Below are positions 23,319 to 30,313 of a DNA stretch of 38,224 nucleotides, piece after piece. The notes beneath the pieces are model-generated. The model searched no databases. It had not been told where the DNA came from and saw only the letters and a program-made list of their open reading frames with translations. Position numbers and translations under genes: made by a program. The DNA is from Ruminococcus sp. CAG:488 (GTDB taxonomy: Bacteria; Bacillota; Clostridia; Oscillospirales; Acutalibacteraceae), in contig HF999643.1 of assembly GCA_000434055.1 (NCBI GenBank), forward strand, positions 67,971-106,194, written 5' to 3'. How positions within the stretch are numbered: the first letter of the stretch is position 1; every line of letters starts with the position of its first letter.

Positions 23319-23783
23319 TTATTGAAAGCGTTCCTTCATCGCACGTTCGATGTTTCTTGCGGCATCCTTCTTTGCGGCGACGTCACGCTTATCATATAAT
23401 TTTTTACCCTTGCAAAGACCGACCTTAATTTTCGCTCTGCCTTTTTTAAAATAAACCGAGAGGGGAATGAGCGAAAGTCCGTCCTGCTTTACCGTGCCGA
23501 AAAGCTTGTTGATCTCTTTCTTGTGCATCAGAAGCTTTCTGACTCTCATCGGGTCACGGTTAAAAATATTGCCGTGGTCATAAGGGCTGATGTGCATTCC
23601 GTTAACGAATATTTCTCCGTCAACGATGTTGCACCATGCGTCCTTGAGATTTATTTTGCCCTGGCGAATTGATTTAATTTCAGTGCCGAAAAGCTCAATT
23701 CCTGCCTCGTATTCCTCAAGAACAAAGTAATCGTGGTAGGCTTTTTTGTTCTGAGCTACGGTTTTGCTGTCGTTCTTATCCAT
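23319..23783 (-). CDS. smpB: tmRNA-binding protein SmpB
   Basis: Binds the tRNA-like part of tmRNA and carries it to stalled ribosomes. The 154-aa beta barrel has GIELFGTEIKSIRQGKINLKD, EIFVNGMHISPYDHGN and RVRKLLMHKKEI. The C-terminal basic tail GKKLYDKRD...A is the part that enters the empty mRNA channel. GGAGG is 9 nt before the ATG. The gene is followed directly by ssrA (3-nt gap) and preceded by yhbY (18-nt gap) in the dnaA operon. Confidence 0.96.
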   Translation of the reverse strand: MDKNDSKTVAQNKKAYHDYFVLEEYEAGIELFGTEIKSIRQGKINLKDAWCNIVDGEIFVNGMHISPYDHGNIFNRDPMRVRKLLMHKKEINKLFGTVKQDGLSLIPLSVYFKKGRAKIKVGLCKGKKLYDKRDVAAKKDAARNIERAMKERFQ

Positions 23784-23801
23784 ACCACGACCTCCTTTTA
23801 A

Positions 23802-24269
23802 TTATTTTGAATAACCGCCGTTAAAATTTCGTCTGCGGCTTCTGCTGTATCTTGCACGCTCCGCCGCCTGACGTTCCTCTTCACGCTTTTTCTTGGCGTT
23901 ATAAACTTTTTTGAAGTCCTTTGCGCCTTTGCCGATTCCCGACTTTTTCTTTTCGGGAGCTTTCTTTTTCTTAACAACTCCGTTTTCAATATCCGGATTC
24001 TCTTTATAAAGTATAATGCTGCCGCCGATAACCTGTACGACCTGTGAACCTGTCTCTGCCGCTATTTTTTCGGCGATCTCTCTCGGCTTCTCGGGTGCGC
24101 TTTCAAGCAATACCTTTATCTTTATCAGCTCTCTTGTATTGAAAACCTCATTTGTCTGAGCGATAACGGCAGGCGTTACACCGCTCTTTCCGACGTGAAA
24201 CAACGGCTCAAGTCGGTTTGCCATGCCTCTTAATTCCGCACGTCTTTTGCTTGTCATTTTTTCTTCCAT
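23802..24269 (-). CDS. yhbY: YhbY-like (CRM domain) RNA-binding protein with basic tail
   Basis: The N-terminal ~97 residues form a CRM/YhbY domain: TSKRRAELRGMANRLEPLFHVGKSGVT, with GKSG as the RNA-contacting loop and GSQVVQVIGGSIILYK at the end. YhbY proteins associate with ribosome assembly. Here the usual ~97-aa protein is extended by ~58 Lys/Arg/Glu-rich residues ending RRRNFNGGYSK, likely a disordered RNA-binding tail. GGAG is 6 nt before the ATG, and the gene starts 3 nt after the rdgB stop. Confidence 0.88.
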   Translation of the reverse strand: MEEKMTSKRRAELRGMANRLEPLFHVGKSGVTPAVIAQTNEVFNTRELIKIKVLLESAPEKPREIAEKIAAETGSQVVQVIGGSIILYKENPDIENGVVKKKKAPEKKKSGIGKGAKDFKKVYNAKKKREEERQAAERARYSRSRRRNFNGGYSK

Positions 24270-24272
24270 ATT

Positions 24273-24866
24273 TTACTCCGTAATAATATTTTTAAGCTGC
24301 TCTGACATAAGTCTAAGCGCTTTTCCTCTGTGGCTCATTGAATCTTTTTCCTGCGATGTTATCTCGCCGAAGGGCTTACCGTTTGCCATAAAAATCGGAT
24401 CATATCCGAATCCGCCGTTCCCGTGTCTTTCTGTGAGAATTTCTCCCTCACATTCGCCTCGGACGGTTATTATTTTACCGTCGGGGAAAACGCAGCATGC
24501 GGCGCAGACAAATCTTGCCGTTCTCTTTTCTTTCGGAACGTTTTCGAGATTTTTCAGAAGCTTGTCAATGTTTGCTTCGTCGTCGCCGTGTATACCCGAA
24601 TAGCGTGCCGAATATACACCCGGCTCACCGTTAAGATAATCAACGCATAAACCTGAATCGTCGGCGATACATGCAATTCCGCTGTCCTCACAGCCCGCAA
24701 CGGCCTTGAGCTTTGCGTTTTCTTCAAACGTAGTTCCAGTTTCCTCAACGTCACGAAGATCACATCCGATATCCTCGGCGGTGACAACTTCAATTCCGAG
24801 AGGGGAGAGTATGCGCTGCAATTCGATCTTCTTTTTGTTATTATGTGTCGCAATCAGAAGCTTCAT
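24273..24866 (-). CDS. rdgB: Non-canonical purine NTP pyrophosphatase (RdgB/HAM1)
   Basis: Removes ITP, dITP and XTP from the nucleotide pool. Motifs in order: IATHNNKKKIEL at the N-terminus, DDSGLCVDYLNGEPGVYSARYSG, ERHGNGGFGYDPIF and MSHRGKAL. The start is ATG 24866, with GGAGG at 24875-24880 region on the minus strand, giving 197 aa, the normal length. An in-frame upstream ATG (24929) would add 21 Arg/Lys-rich residues lying wholly within ftsY and is rejected. The gene overlaps the end of ftsY by 26 nt. Confidence 0.94.
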   Translation of the reverse strand: MKLLIATHNNKKKIELQRILSPLGIEVVTAEDIGCDLRDVEETGTTFEENAKLKAVAGCEDSGIACIADDSGLCVDYLNGEPGVYSARYSGIHGDDEANIDKLLKNLENVPKEKRTARFVCAACCVFPDGKIITVRGECEGEILTERHGNGGFGYDPIFMANGKPFGEITSQEKDSMSHRGKALRLMSEQLKNIITE

Positions 24867-25851
24867 TCCGCTTTTCCTCCGCCGGCTTTTCTTCCGATTC
24901 CGTGTCCATGAACATGTTTTCCTCGTCATGCTTTACTTCATTGTCAAAGAGTCCGTCGGCAAAAGCCTTGGGATTGAACGGTTGAAGGTCATCTATCTTT
25001 TCGCCGACGCCGACAAACTTAACCGGAACCTTAAGGTCATTTTTTATTGCAAGAACAACTCCGCCCTTTGCGGTTCCGTCAAGCTTGGTAAGAACTATTC
25101 CGGTGATTTCGCAAACATTTTTGAAGTCTCTTGCCTGATTGACTGCGTTCTGACCCGTTGTTGCGTCAAGAACAAGCAGGCTTTCACGGTCGTTATAGGG
25201 GAGTTCCTTATCAATAATTCTGTAAATTTTTGCAAGCTCGTCCATGAGGTTCTTTTTATTGTGCAAACGTCCTGCCGTGTCGCAGATAATGATGTCTGCG
25301 TCTCTTGCTATACCTGCCTGAATCGTGTCAAACACAACCGCGGCGGGATCTGCACCTTCATGGTGCTTGACTATATCAACTCCGGCACGGTTAGCCCATT
25401 CCTCAAGCTGGTCGATTGCGGCGGCACGGAATGTATCTGCTGCGCCGAGAATGACCTTTTTGCCCTGAGCCTTATACATAGCCGCCATTTTACCGATAGT
25501 CGTTGTCTTGCCGACACCGTTAACGCCTATAACAAGAATGATTGACGGCATGGTGACAAGACCCATATCTTCGCCGCCCTCAAGCATTTCCGAAACGATC
25601 TCCTTGATTGCGCCCTTGACCTGAGAGGATTTTTTTAGATGGTGCTTTGCAACATATTCTCTGAGTTTCTCGCAAATCTCAGCCGAGGTATTCATTCCGA
25701 CGTCGCCCATGATGAGAATTTCTTCAAGATCGTCATAGAGCTGATCTGTGATATCCTCATTTTCGCTGATAGCGGCGTCGATAGCACCCGACATGGTTTC
25801 TCTTGTCTTTTTCAGACCTAAATTAAACTTTTTAAAAATACCAAAAGCCAT
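24841..25851 (-). CDS. ftsY: Signal recognition particle receptor FtsY
   Basis: GTPase that docks SRP-ribosome complexes at the membrane. The N domain (residues ~1-95) is followed by the G domain with G1 GVNGVGKTTTIGK, ADTFRAAAIDQLEEW, G3 DTAGRLHNK, G4 TKLDGTAKGG and GVGEKIDDLQPF. It lacks the long acidic N-terminal A domain; a short amphipathic start (MAFGIFKKFNLGLKK) may bind lipid. Instead, ~34 acidic residues follow the G domain (VKHDEENMFMDTESEEKPAEE...). It begins 12 nt after the dnaA stop and its end overlaps rdgB. Length 336 aa. Confidence 0.95.
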   Translation of the reverse strand: MAFGIFKKFNLGLKKTRETMSGAIDAAISENEDITDQLYDDLEEILIMGDVGMNTSAEICEKLREYVAKHHLKKSSQVKGAIKEIVSEMLEGGEDMGLVTMPSIILVIGVNGVGKTTTIGKMAAMYKAQGKKVILGAADTFRAAAIDQLEEWANRAGVDIVKHHEGADPAAVVFDTIQAGIARDADIIICDTAGRLHNKKNLMDELAKIYRIIDKELPYNDRESLLVLDATTGQNAVNQARDFKNVCEITGIVLTKLDGTAKGGVVLAIKNDLKVPVKFVGVGEKIDDLQPFNPKAFADGLFDNEVKHDEENMFMDTESEEKPAEEKRNEASDCDT

Positions 25852-25863
25852 ATTTTCCTCCGA

Positions 25864-27162
25864 TCAACGTCCGTCGCGGATGTTCTTTATAATATTGTCA
25901 ACAACGCTTCTGAGCTTGCTGTCCTCATGGTAGCGCTTTGTAAATTTATCAAGACTGTAAACAACCGTTGAATGATCTCTGTTGAATTCACGTCCGATAA
26001 GCTTTGTTGAAAGTCCGGTCATTTCTCTGACTATATACATTGCCATCTGACGCATTTCTGTTGTCTGAGCGTTTTGCTTTTTTGAATAAATATCGGCACT
26101 GTCCGCTCCGTAGGTTCTCGCAACCTCTGTAACAATCTTGTTAATCGTAACCGGAGTCGGACTGTTATCGACGATGATATCCTTAATTGCCGTTTGAGCT
26201 GTCATTATATTGACGGGCATACCCTGCATAGTAACGAATGCCTGCATTTTCTTGACTGCGCCCTCAAGCTGACGAATGTTGTTTTTAAGCTTCTCGGCGA
26301 TGTATTGAACGATATCGTCCGGAAGGTCAAAATTGAGAACCTCGGCTTTTCTTTTAATAATAGCCATTCTTGTTTCAAGATCGGGTGACTGAATATCAGC
26401 CATAAGGCCCCATTCAAAGCGATTGCGAAGTCGATCCTCAAGGAGAGCTATTTCCTTCGGAGGTCTATCTGATGTCAGAACGATCTGATTGCCTGCCTGA
26501 TAGAGCGCGTTAAAGGTGTGGAAAAACTCCTCCTGAGTTGAGTCCTTACCTGCGATAAACTGAACGTCATCAACAAGAAGTATATCGGCGTTTCTGTATT
26601 TATCGTGAAAAGCCTCGGTGCTCTTTTGTCCGATATATTTGACAAGCTCGTTTGTAAAGCTCTCTCCTCGTGTATATACAATATTTGCTTCAGGGTGGGT
26701 AAGCTTAACTTGATGAGCGATAGCATTGAGCAGGTGAGTCTTGCCGAGTCCCGAGTTGCCGTGAATGAAAAGGGGGTTATATTTTCCGCCCGGGTCATTG
26801 GCAACGGCGTTTGCTGCGGCATAAGCAAATTTGTTAGATGCGCCTACAATGAAGGAATCAAACGTATCCTCGTCCGTGAGAGCGTCTTCGGTTTCCTCAG
26901 CCTTAACGGGTACCGCTTTTTCAACATCAACAAGAATGATTTGAATATCAAAACCGATAACGTTTTTGAAGGAAGATTCCAGCTTATCCATGAATCTGCT
27001 TTCAACAATTTTACGCTTAAAGTCAGAAAGAGCGATAACGACCTTGTTATCGTCAAAGCTTACAAGCTCCATGTCCTTGAACCAAACATTATATATGGAT
27101 TCGGAAACCTGATTTTTACATTCCTCTTTTACCATTTCCCAAAGTTCTGCGAATGAATCCAT
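25864..27162 (-). CDS. dnaA: Chromosomal replication initiator DnaA
   Basis: Binds the origin and loads the replicative helicase. Domain I (residues ~1-80) and a short domain II precede the AAA+ core: Walker A GNSGLGKTHLL, Walker B ILLVDDVQF, and sensor/box motifs LTSDRPPKEI and EDRLRNRFEWGL. Domain IV ends with the DnaA-box binding helix GREFNRDHSTVVYSLDK. The length of 432 aa is on the short side because domain II is brief. It is transcribed away from rpmH, as usual, but is followed by ftsY, not dnaN. An AGGAG lies 11 nt from the ATG. Confidence 0.97.
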   Translation of the reverse strand: MDSFAELWEMVKEECKNQVSESIYNVWFKDMELVSFDDNKVVIALSDFKRKIVESRFMDKLESSFKNVIGFDIQIILVDVEKAVPVKAEETEDALTDEDTFDSFIVGASNKFAYAAANAVANDPGGKYNPLFIHGNSGLGKTHLLNAIAHQVKLTHPEANIVYTRGESFTNELVKYIGQKSTEAFHDKYRNADILLVDDVQFIAGKDSTQEEFFHTFNALYQAGNQIVLTSDRPPKEIALLEDRLRNRFEWGLMADIQSPDLETRMAIIKRKAEVLNFDLPDDIVQYIAEKLKNNIRQLEGAVKKMQAFVTMQGMPVNIMTAQTAIKDIIVDNSPTPVTINKIVTEVARTYGADSADIYSKKQNAQTTEMRQMAMYIVREMTGLSTKLIGREFNRDHSTVVYSLDKFTKRYHEDSKLRSVVDNIIKNIRDGR

Positions 27163-27199
27163 GTGTTTTTTACATCTCCTGTTTGATTTTTACCGAAAT

Positions 27200-27228
27200 A
27201 GTATAGCATACGAAATGATTAAATGCAA
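27200..27228 (-). promoter_or_regulatory. Promoter of the dnaA operon
   Basis: On the minus strand TTGCAT (27228-27223) and TATACT (27205-27200) are separated by 17 bp; start expected near 27193. Confidence 0.65.
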
Positions 27229-27303
27229 TTAGTAATTTAAACAATTATAACGTAAAATAATAATAATTTTTTAAATGTAAATCTTTTATTTACAAAATAA
27301 TGA
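27229..27303. other. AT-rich region between dnaA and rpmH
   Basis: This stretch is almost pure A/T, with runs such as ATAATAATAATTTTTT and an inverted repeat TGTAAAT/ATTTACA (27276-27282 / 27288-27294). It is the usual place for oriC or a DNA-unwinding element. However, I find no good DnaA box: the best candidate is TTATTTACA (27286-27294), 7 of 9 to TTATCCACA. Its use as origin is therefore unproven. Confidence 0.4.
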
Positions 27304-27332
27304 TTGACACAGGGCGAATTTTATTATATAAT
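27304..27332 (+). promoter_or_regulatory. Consensus promoter of rpmH operon
   Basis: Perfect TTGACA (27304-27309), 17-bp spacer and perfect TATAAT (27327-27332), preceded by AT-rich DNA. This is the strongest promoter in the window. The ~76-nt leader contains small hairpins (ATGCA/TGCAT and GAGTG/CACTC). Confidence 0.88.
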
Positions 27333-27414
27333 ATCTCAACGTGAGTGCATATGCATTATTGCATTGTTGACACTCAGAATAACAAAGTACAGTATTGAAA
27401 CGGAGGTCAGAAAG

Positions 27415-27549
27415 ATGAAGAGAACTTACCAGCCCAAGAAGCGCCACAGAAAAATGGAACACGGTTTCCGCAAGAGAATGTCTGACAGAAACGGCCGCAA
27501 GGTTCTTGCACGTCGTCGTGCAAAGGGCAGAAAGCAGCTTACTTACTGA
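27415..27549 (+). CDS. rpmH: Ribosomal protein L34
   Basis: 44-residue, highly basic protein of the large subunit: MKRTYQPKKRHRKMEHGFRK then a C-terminal ARRRAKGRKQLTY. Length and sequence are canonical. GGAGG is 8 nt before the ATG. It is the first gene of rpmH-rnpA-yidD-yidC-jag. Confidence 0.97.
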   Translation: MKRTYQPKKRHRKMEHGFRKRMSDRNGRKVLARRRAKGRKQLTY

Positions 27550-27627
27550 GTTGTTTGATTGGCAGGCGATTGCCTGACTGATTAAACGTACTTGGATTTT
27601 ACGGTAGACCACCGTTGAACGGATTTG

Positions 27628-27981
27628 ATGTTTTTGCCCGAGAAGAATTATATTGTTTTAAAGCAAAATAGCGATTTCCGACGAGCTTACGGCAGAGGAA
27701 AATCATTTTCTGATCCTGCGTTGGTTACTTATGTTTTAAAGAATAACCGCGCGGGAGTTTGTCGTATGGGTATTACCACAAGTAAGAAGATCGGCAATGC
27801 GGTTGAGAGAAACCGCGCAAGAAGGATCATCAGAGCGGCATTCAGAGATAATCTTCCGTATTTAAAGAACGGATATGACTTTGTCTTTGTTGCCAGATCC
27901 AGAACCAAACATCTCAAAAGCACGGATATTTCGGCAATTATGTCGAAGCAACTTTCAAAAGCGGGCGTGAAAAAGATATGA
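27628..27981 (+). CDS. rnpA: Ribonuclease P protein component
   Basis: Protein cofactor of RNase P, which matures tRNA 5' ends; its RNA partner rnpB is also in this window at 33220. The 117-aa protein has the family RNR motif region ERNRARRIIRAAFRD and MGITTSKKIGNAV. The ATG at 27628 is preferred over the TTG at 27625; the ribosome site GGA is weak. The 3' end overlaps yidD (ATGA). Confidence 0.95.
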   Translation: MFLPEKNYIVLKQNSDFRRAYGRGKSFSDPALVTYVLKNNRAGVCRMGITTSKKIGNAVERNRARRIIRAAFRDNLPYLKNGYDFVFVARSRTKHLKSTDISAIMSKQLSKAGVKKI

Positions 27982-28214
27982 GAAGCTTTCTCATCAGATG
28001 CATCAAGTTTTACCAAAGGCACATTTCGCCTCATCTGCCGCCCATGTGCAGGTATTATCCGACCTGTTCCCATTATGCCGTTGAAGCGATTGAAGTTTAC
28101 GGAGCATTTAAAGGCTCACTTATGGCTCTCGGCAGATTGCTTAGGTGCAATCAATTATTTAAGGGAGGTTATGACCCCGTTCCTCCTAAAAAAGAAAAGG
28201 GTCGCAAAGAATAA
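27978..28214 (+). CDS. yidD: Membrane protein insertion efficiency factor YidD
   Basis: 78-aa protein that aids YidC-dependent membrane insertion. The signature CRYYPTCSHYAVEAIEVYGAF is followed by RLLRCNQLFKGGYDPVP. It starts in an ATGA overlap with rnpA and stands 12 nt before yidC. Confidence 0.95.
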   Translation: MRSFLIRCIKFYQRHISPHLPPMCRYYPTCSHYAVEAIEVYGAFKGSLMALGRLLRCNQLFKGGYDPVPPKKEKGRKE

Positions 28215-28226
28215 AGGAGACAAAAT

Positions 28227-29207
28227 ATGTATAACTTCCTTTACAAGTATATTACACCGATTTTCGGTTATATTATGCTTTTCTTTTACGGAATTGTTGA
28301 CGGCTTTAACGGAAACTACGGTATCGCAATCATTCTTTTCACGATTTTTGCCCGTCTCGTAACGCTTCCCACAACAATAAGCCAGCAAAAGAGTATGGCA
28401 AAGCAGCAGCGTCTTGCACCGAAGATCAGACGAATTCAAGAAAAATATGCGGGAAATCAGCAGAAGATTCAGGAAGAAACCCAGAATCTTTATGCCAGAG
28501 AGGGCTATAATCCCATGTCGGCAGGTTGTCTCCCGTTGCTTATTCAGTTCCCGTTTATTATCGGTCTTTACGGCGTGCTTTACAATCCGCTTCGCTATGC
28601 GATCGGACTTGATGCTGCAACGTCACAGCAATTCGTAGATGTTTTCTCCAATATGGTTAAGGACGGGGTTGTTACTGTCGGTTCAAAAGTTGACAGATAC
28701 TATCCTCTTTATATCATTGAGCATTTCTCGGAAGTAATGGATTATATTTCATCAAAAGGAATTACAACCGTTTCGGCTGATGCAATTTCCAGAGTTCAGT
28801 CATTTATTGATGCCAAGAGGTTTATCTTCCTCGGTCTTGAGCTTGGTGTTCAACCGCAATATAAGGTGTTCAATAAGTATTGGCTTATTCCTATCCTTTC
28901 GGGTGTTACATCATTGATTTCCGCGATTGTCACGCAGTTGCAGCAGAAAAAAACAAATCCTGCCGCAAACACACCCGGAATGGGTTGTACAATGCTTATG
29001 ATGCCGGCAATGTCGGTTTGGTTTGCATTCATGTTCCCGAGCGGAATCGGAGTATACTGGATTGCGTCAAATATATTCGCATTTTTCCAGACATTTATTA
29101 TGAAAAAATTCATGTCTCCGCAGAAGAACATTGCGAAGCTTATGGTTAAAGAGACAGTTGAAAGACGTTCGAGAGAGAACAGCATTAAGCGTATCAAAAA
29201 CATCTGA
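28227..29207 (+). CDS. yidC: Membrane protein insertase YidC/OxaA (SpoIIIJ type)
   Basis: Inserts membrane proteins with or without Sec. About five membrane helices are visible (near residues 10-28, 30-50, 105-125, 210-235 and 250-285). The conserved cytoplasmic hairpin KSMAKQQRLAPKIRRIQEKY follows TM2. The hydrophilic-groove Arg is probably the R of FARLVTLP. The region between the third and fourth helices (residues ~135-205) is expanded compared with Bacillus SpoIIIJ. There is no lipobox, so it is not processed like the Bacillus lipoproteins. Length 326 aa. Confidence 0.94.
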   Translation: MYNFLYKYITPIFGYIMLFFYGIVDGFNGNYGIAIILFTIFARLVTLPTTISQQKSMAKQQRLAPKIRRIQEKYAGNQQKIQEETQNLYAREGYNPMSAGCLPLLIQFPFIIGLYGVLYNPLRYAIGLDAATSQQFVDVFSNMVKDGVVTVGSKVDRYYPLYIIEHFSEVMDYISSKGITTVSADAISRVQSFIDAKRFIFLGLELGVQPQYKVFNKYWLIPILSGVTSLISAIVTQLQQKKTNPAANTPGMGCTMLMMPAMSVWFAFMFPSGIGVYWIASNIFAFFQTFIMKKFMSPQKNIAKLMVKETVERRSRENSIKRIKNI

Positions 29208-29257
29208 AAATTATGAAAATAACACTGTAAAGTGTAGATCTACAGAGGTGAAAACCG

Positions 29258-30211
29258 TTGATTAAAGAAGCATTCGGAAAGGGCGCAACCACAGAAGCTG
29301 CAATCGAAGCCGCCAAAAGTGAGCTTGGAGCACCGTGGGACGCCGATGTACAAATAGAAGTTTTGAAAACAGCCAAGAAAAAGACTCTCGGTCTTTTCGG
29401 CGGTTCTCTTGCCGAGGTTAGAGCTTACTATGAGGTTCCGGACGAGGTTAAGAAGCCCGAGCCGAAGCCTACTGTTAAGAATCAGAAGCCGGCAAAGCCG
29501 GAGAAAAAAGCAGAGGCTAAAAAGCCCGAAGCCAAGAAAGAAGCTGCTCCCAAAAAGCAGGAAGCTGTCAAGGAGACGGAAAAAACCGTCGGTGATGCTT
29601 CAAAGGCAGCCGAAGCTTATATAAAAGCTGTTCTTGAAGGTATGGGAGTAAAGGACGCTGAAGTTACTTCGTGTGAAGACGATGAAAGCGTTTATGTACA
29701 GCTTGACTGCGGTAACGACTACGGCTATGTTATCGGCAGAAGGGGAGAAACCCTCGATGCAATTCAGTATCTTACAAGGCTTGTTATAAACAAAGGTAAG
29801 GATAATTATAAGCGTGTTTCAATCAACGCAGGCAATTACAGAGAAAAGAGAGAGGTAACTCTCCGTGAGCTTGCAAAGAAGAACGCTGCAAGAGTCAAGA
29901 AATACGGCAGAAATGTATGTCTTGATCCGATGAATCCGTATGAGAGACGTATTATTCATACAACAATTCAGGAAATAGAGGGCGTCGATTCTCATTCGAT
30001 AGGCTCGGAAAGTGACAGAAGAGTAGTTATTACTCTCGCCGAGGGATTTAAGGCAACCAATCCGTCGAACGGCAGAGGTCGCAGAGGGGATTACAGAAGA
30101 CACGACAACCGTTCGCAGTCAAGGGAACAGCAGGCACCTGCGAGAGCGCCGCGTTCCGATCTTGAGGGATCGCTTTACGGCAAGATTGAGCCAAAAGCAA
30201 AAGAGGAATAA
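29258..30211 (+). CDS. jag: RNA-binding protein Jag/KhpB (SpoIIIJ-associated)
   Basis: 317-aa protein: an N-terminal Jag domain (1-60, with KKTLGLFGG), a Lys/Pro/Glu-rich linker (~65-120), a KH domain (VIGRRGETLDAIQYLTRLVIN) and an R3H domain (MNPYERRIIHTTIQEIEGV ... SDRRVVI). KhpB proteins bind RNA and influence cell division and elongation. The start is TTG 29258, with GAGGTG 7 nt upstream. mnmE/mnmG, often next in other Firmicutes, do not follow here. Confidence 0.93.
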   Translation: MIKEAFGKGATTEAAIEAAKSELGAPWDADVQIEVLKTAKKKTLGLFGGSLAEVRAYYEVPDEVKKPEPKPTVKNQKPAKPEKKAEAKKPEAKKEAAPKKQEAVKETEKTVGDASKAAEAYIKAVLEGMGVKDAEVTSCEDDESVYVQLDCGNDYGYVIGRRGETLDAIQYLTRLVINKGKDNYKRVSINAGNYREKREVTLRELAKKNAARVKKYGRNVCLDPMNPYERRIIHTTIQEIEGVDSHSIGSESDRRVVITLAEGFKATNPSNGRGRRGDYRRHDNRSQSREQQAPARAPRSDLEGSLYGKIEPKAKEE

Positions 30212-30221
30212 TCATTAAAAG

Positions 30222-30253
30222 AAGCGGACAATATAATTATGTTGTTCGCTTTT
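30222..30253 (+). terminator. Intrinsic terminator of the rpmH-jag operon
   Basis: AAGCGGACAA/TTGTTCGCTT (10 bp, one G-T), followed by TT. It lies between jag and the LCP gene and supports the downstream start of that gene. Confidence 0.65.
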
Positions 30254-30313
30254 CGTCGTTCTCCCGAGGTTTTATTTTGCGGGCTTCGGATTCGTTTAAA
30301 TGGAGTTGATTTG

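Noticed and set aside
24867..24929. Upstream ATG adding 21 basic residues to RdgB
   Set aside because: It lies fully within ftsY and has no ribosome site, whereas the ATG at 24866 has GGAGG and gives the conserved N-terminus MKLLIATHN.
24706..25545. Long plus-strand frame (279 codons) opposite ftsY and rdgB
   Set aside because: It is the mirror of strongly conserved FtsY/RdgB coding sequence, has no ribosome site or promoter, and its product (Val/Cys/Asn rich) is typical of an antisense shadow.
27276..27294. TTATTTACA/TGTAAAT as DnaA boxes
   Set aside because: They match the DnaA box at no more than 7 of 9 positions and form a simple AT-rich inverted repeat; no cluster is present.
30239..30313. 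25-residue N-terminal extension of the first LCP protein
   Set aside because: It starts inside the terminator hairpin of the jag operon and has no ribosome site; ATG 30314 has GGAG upstream.
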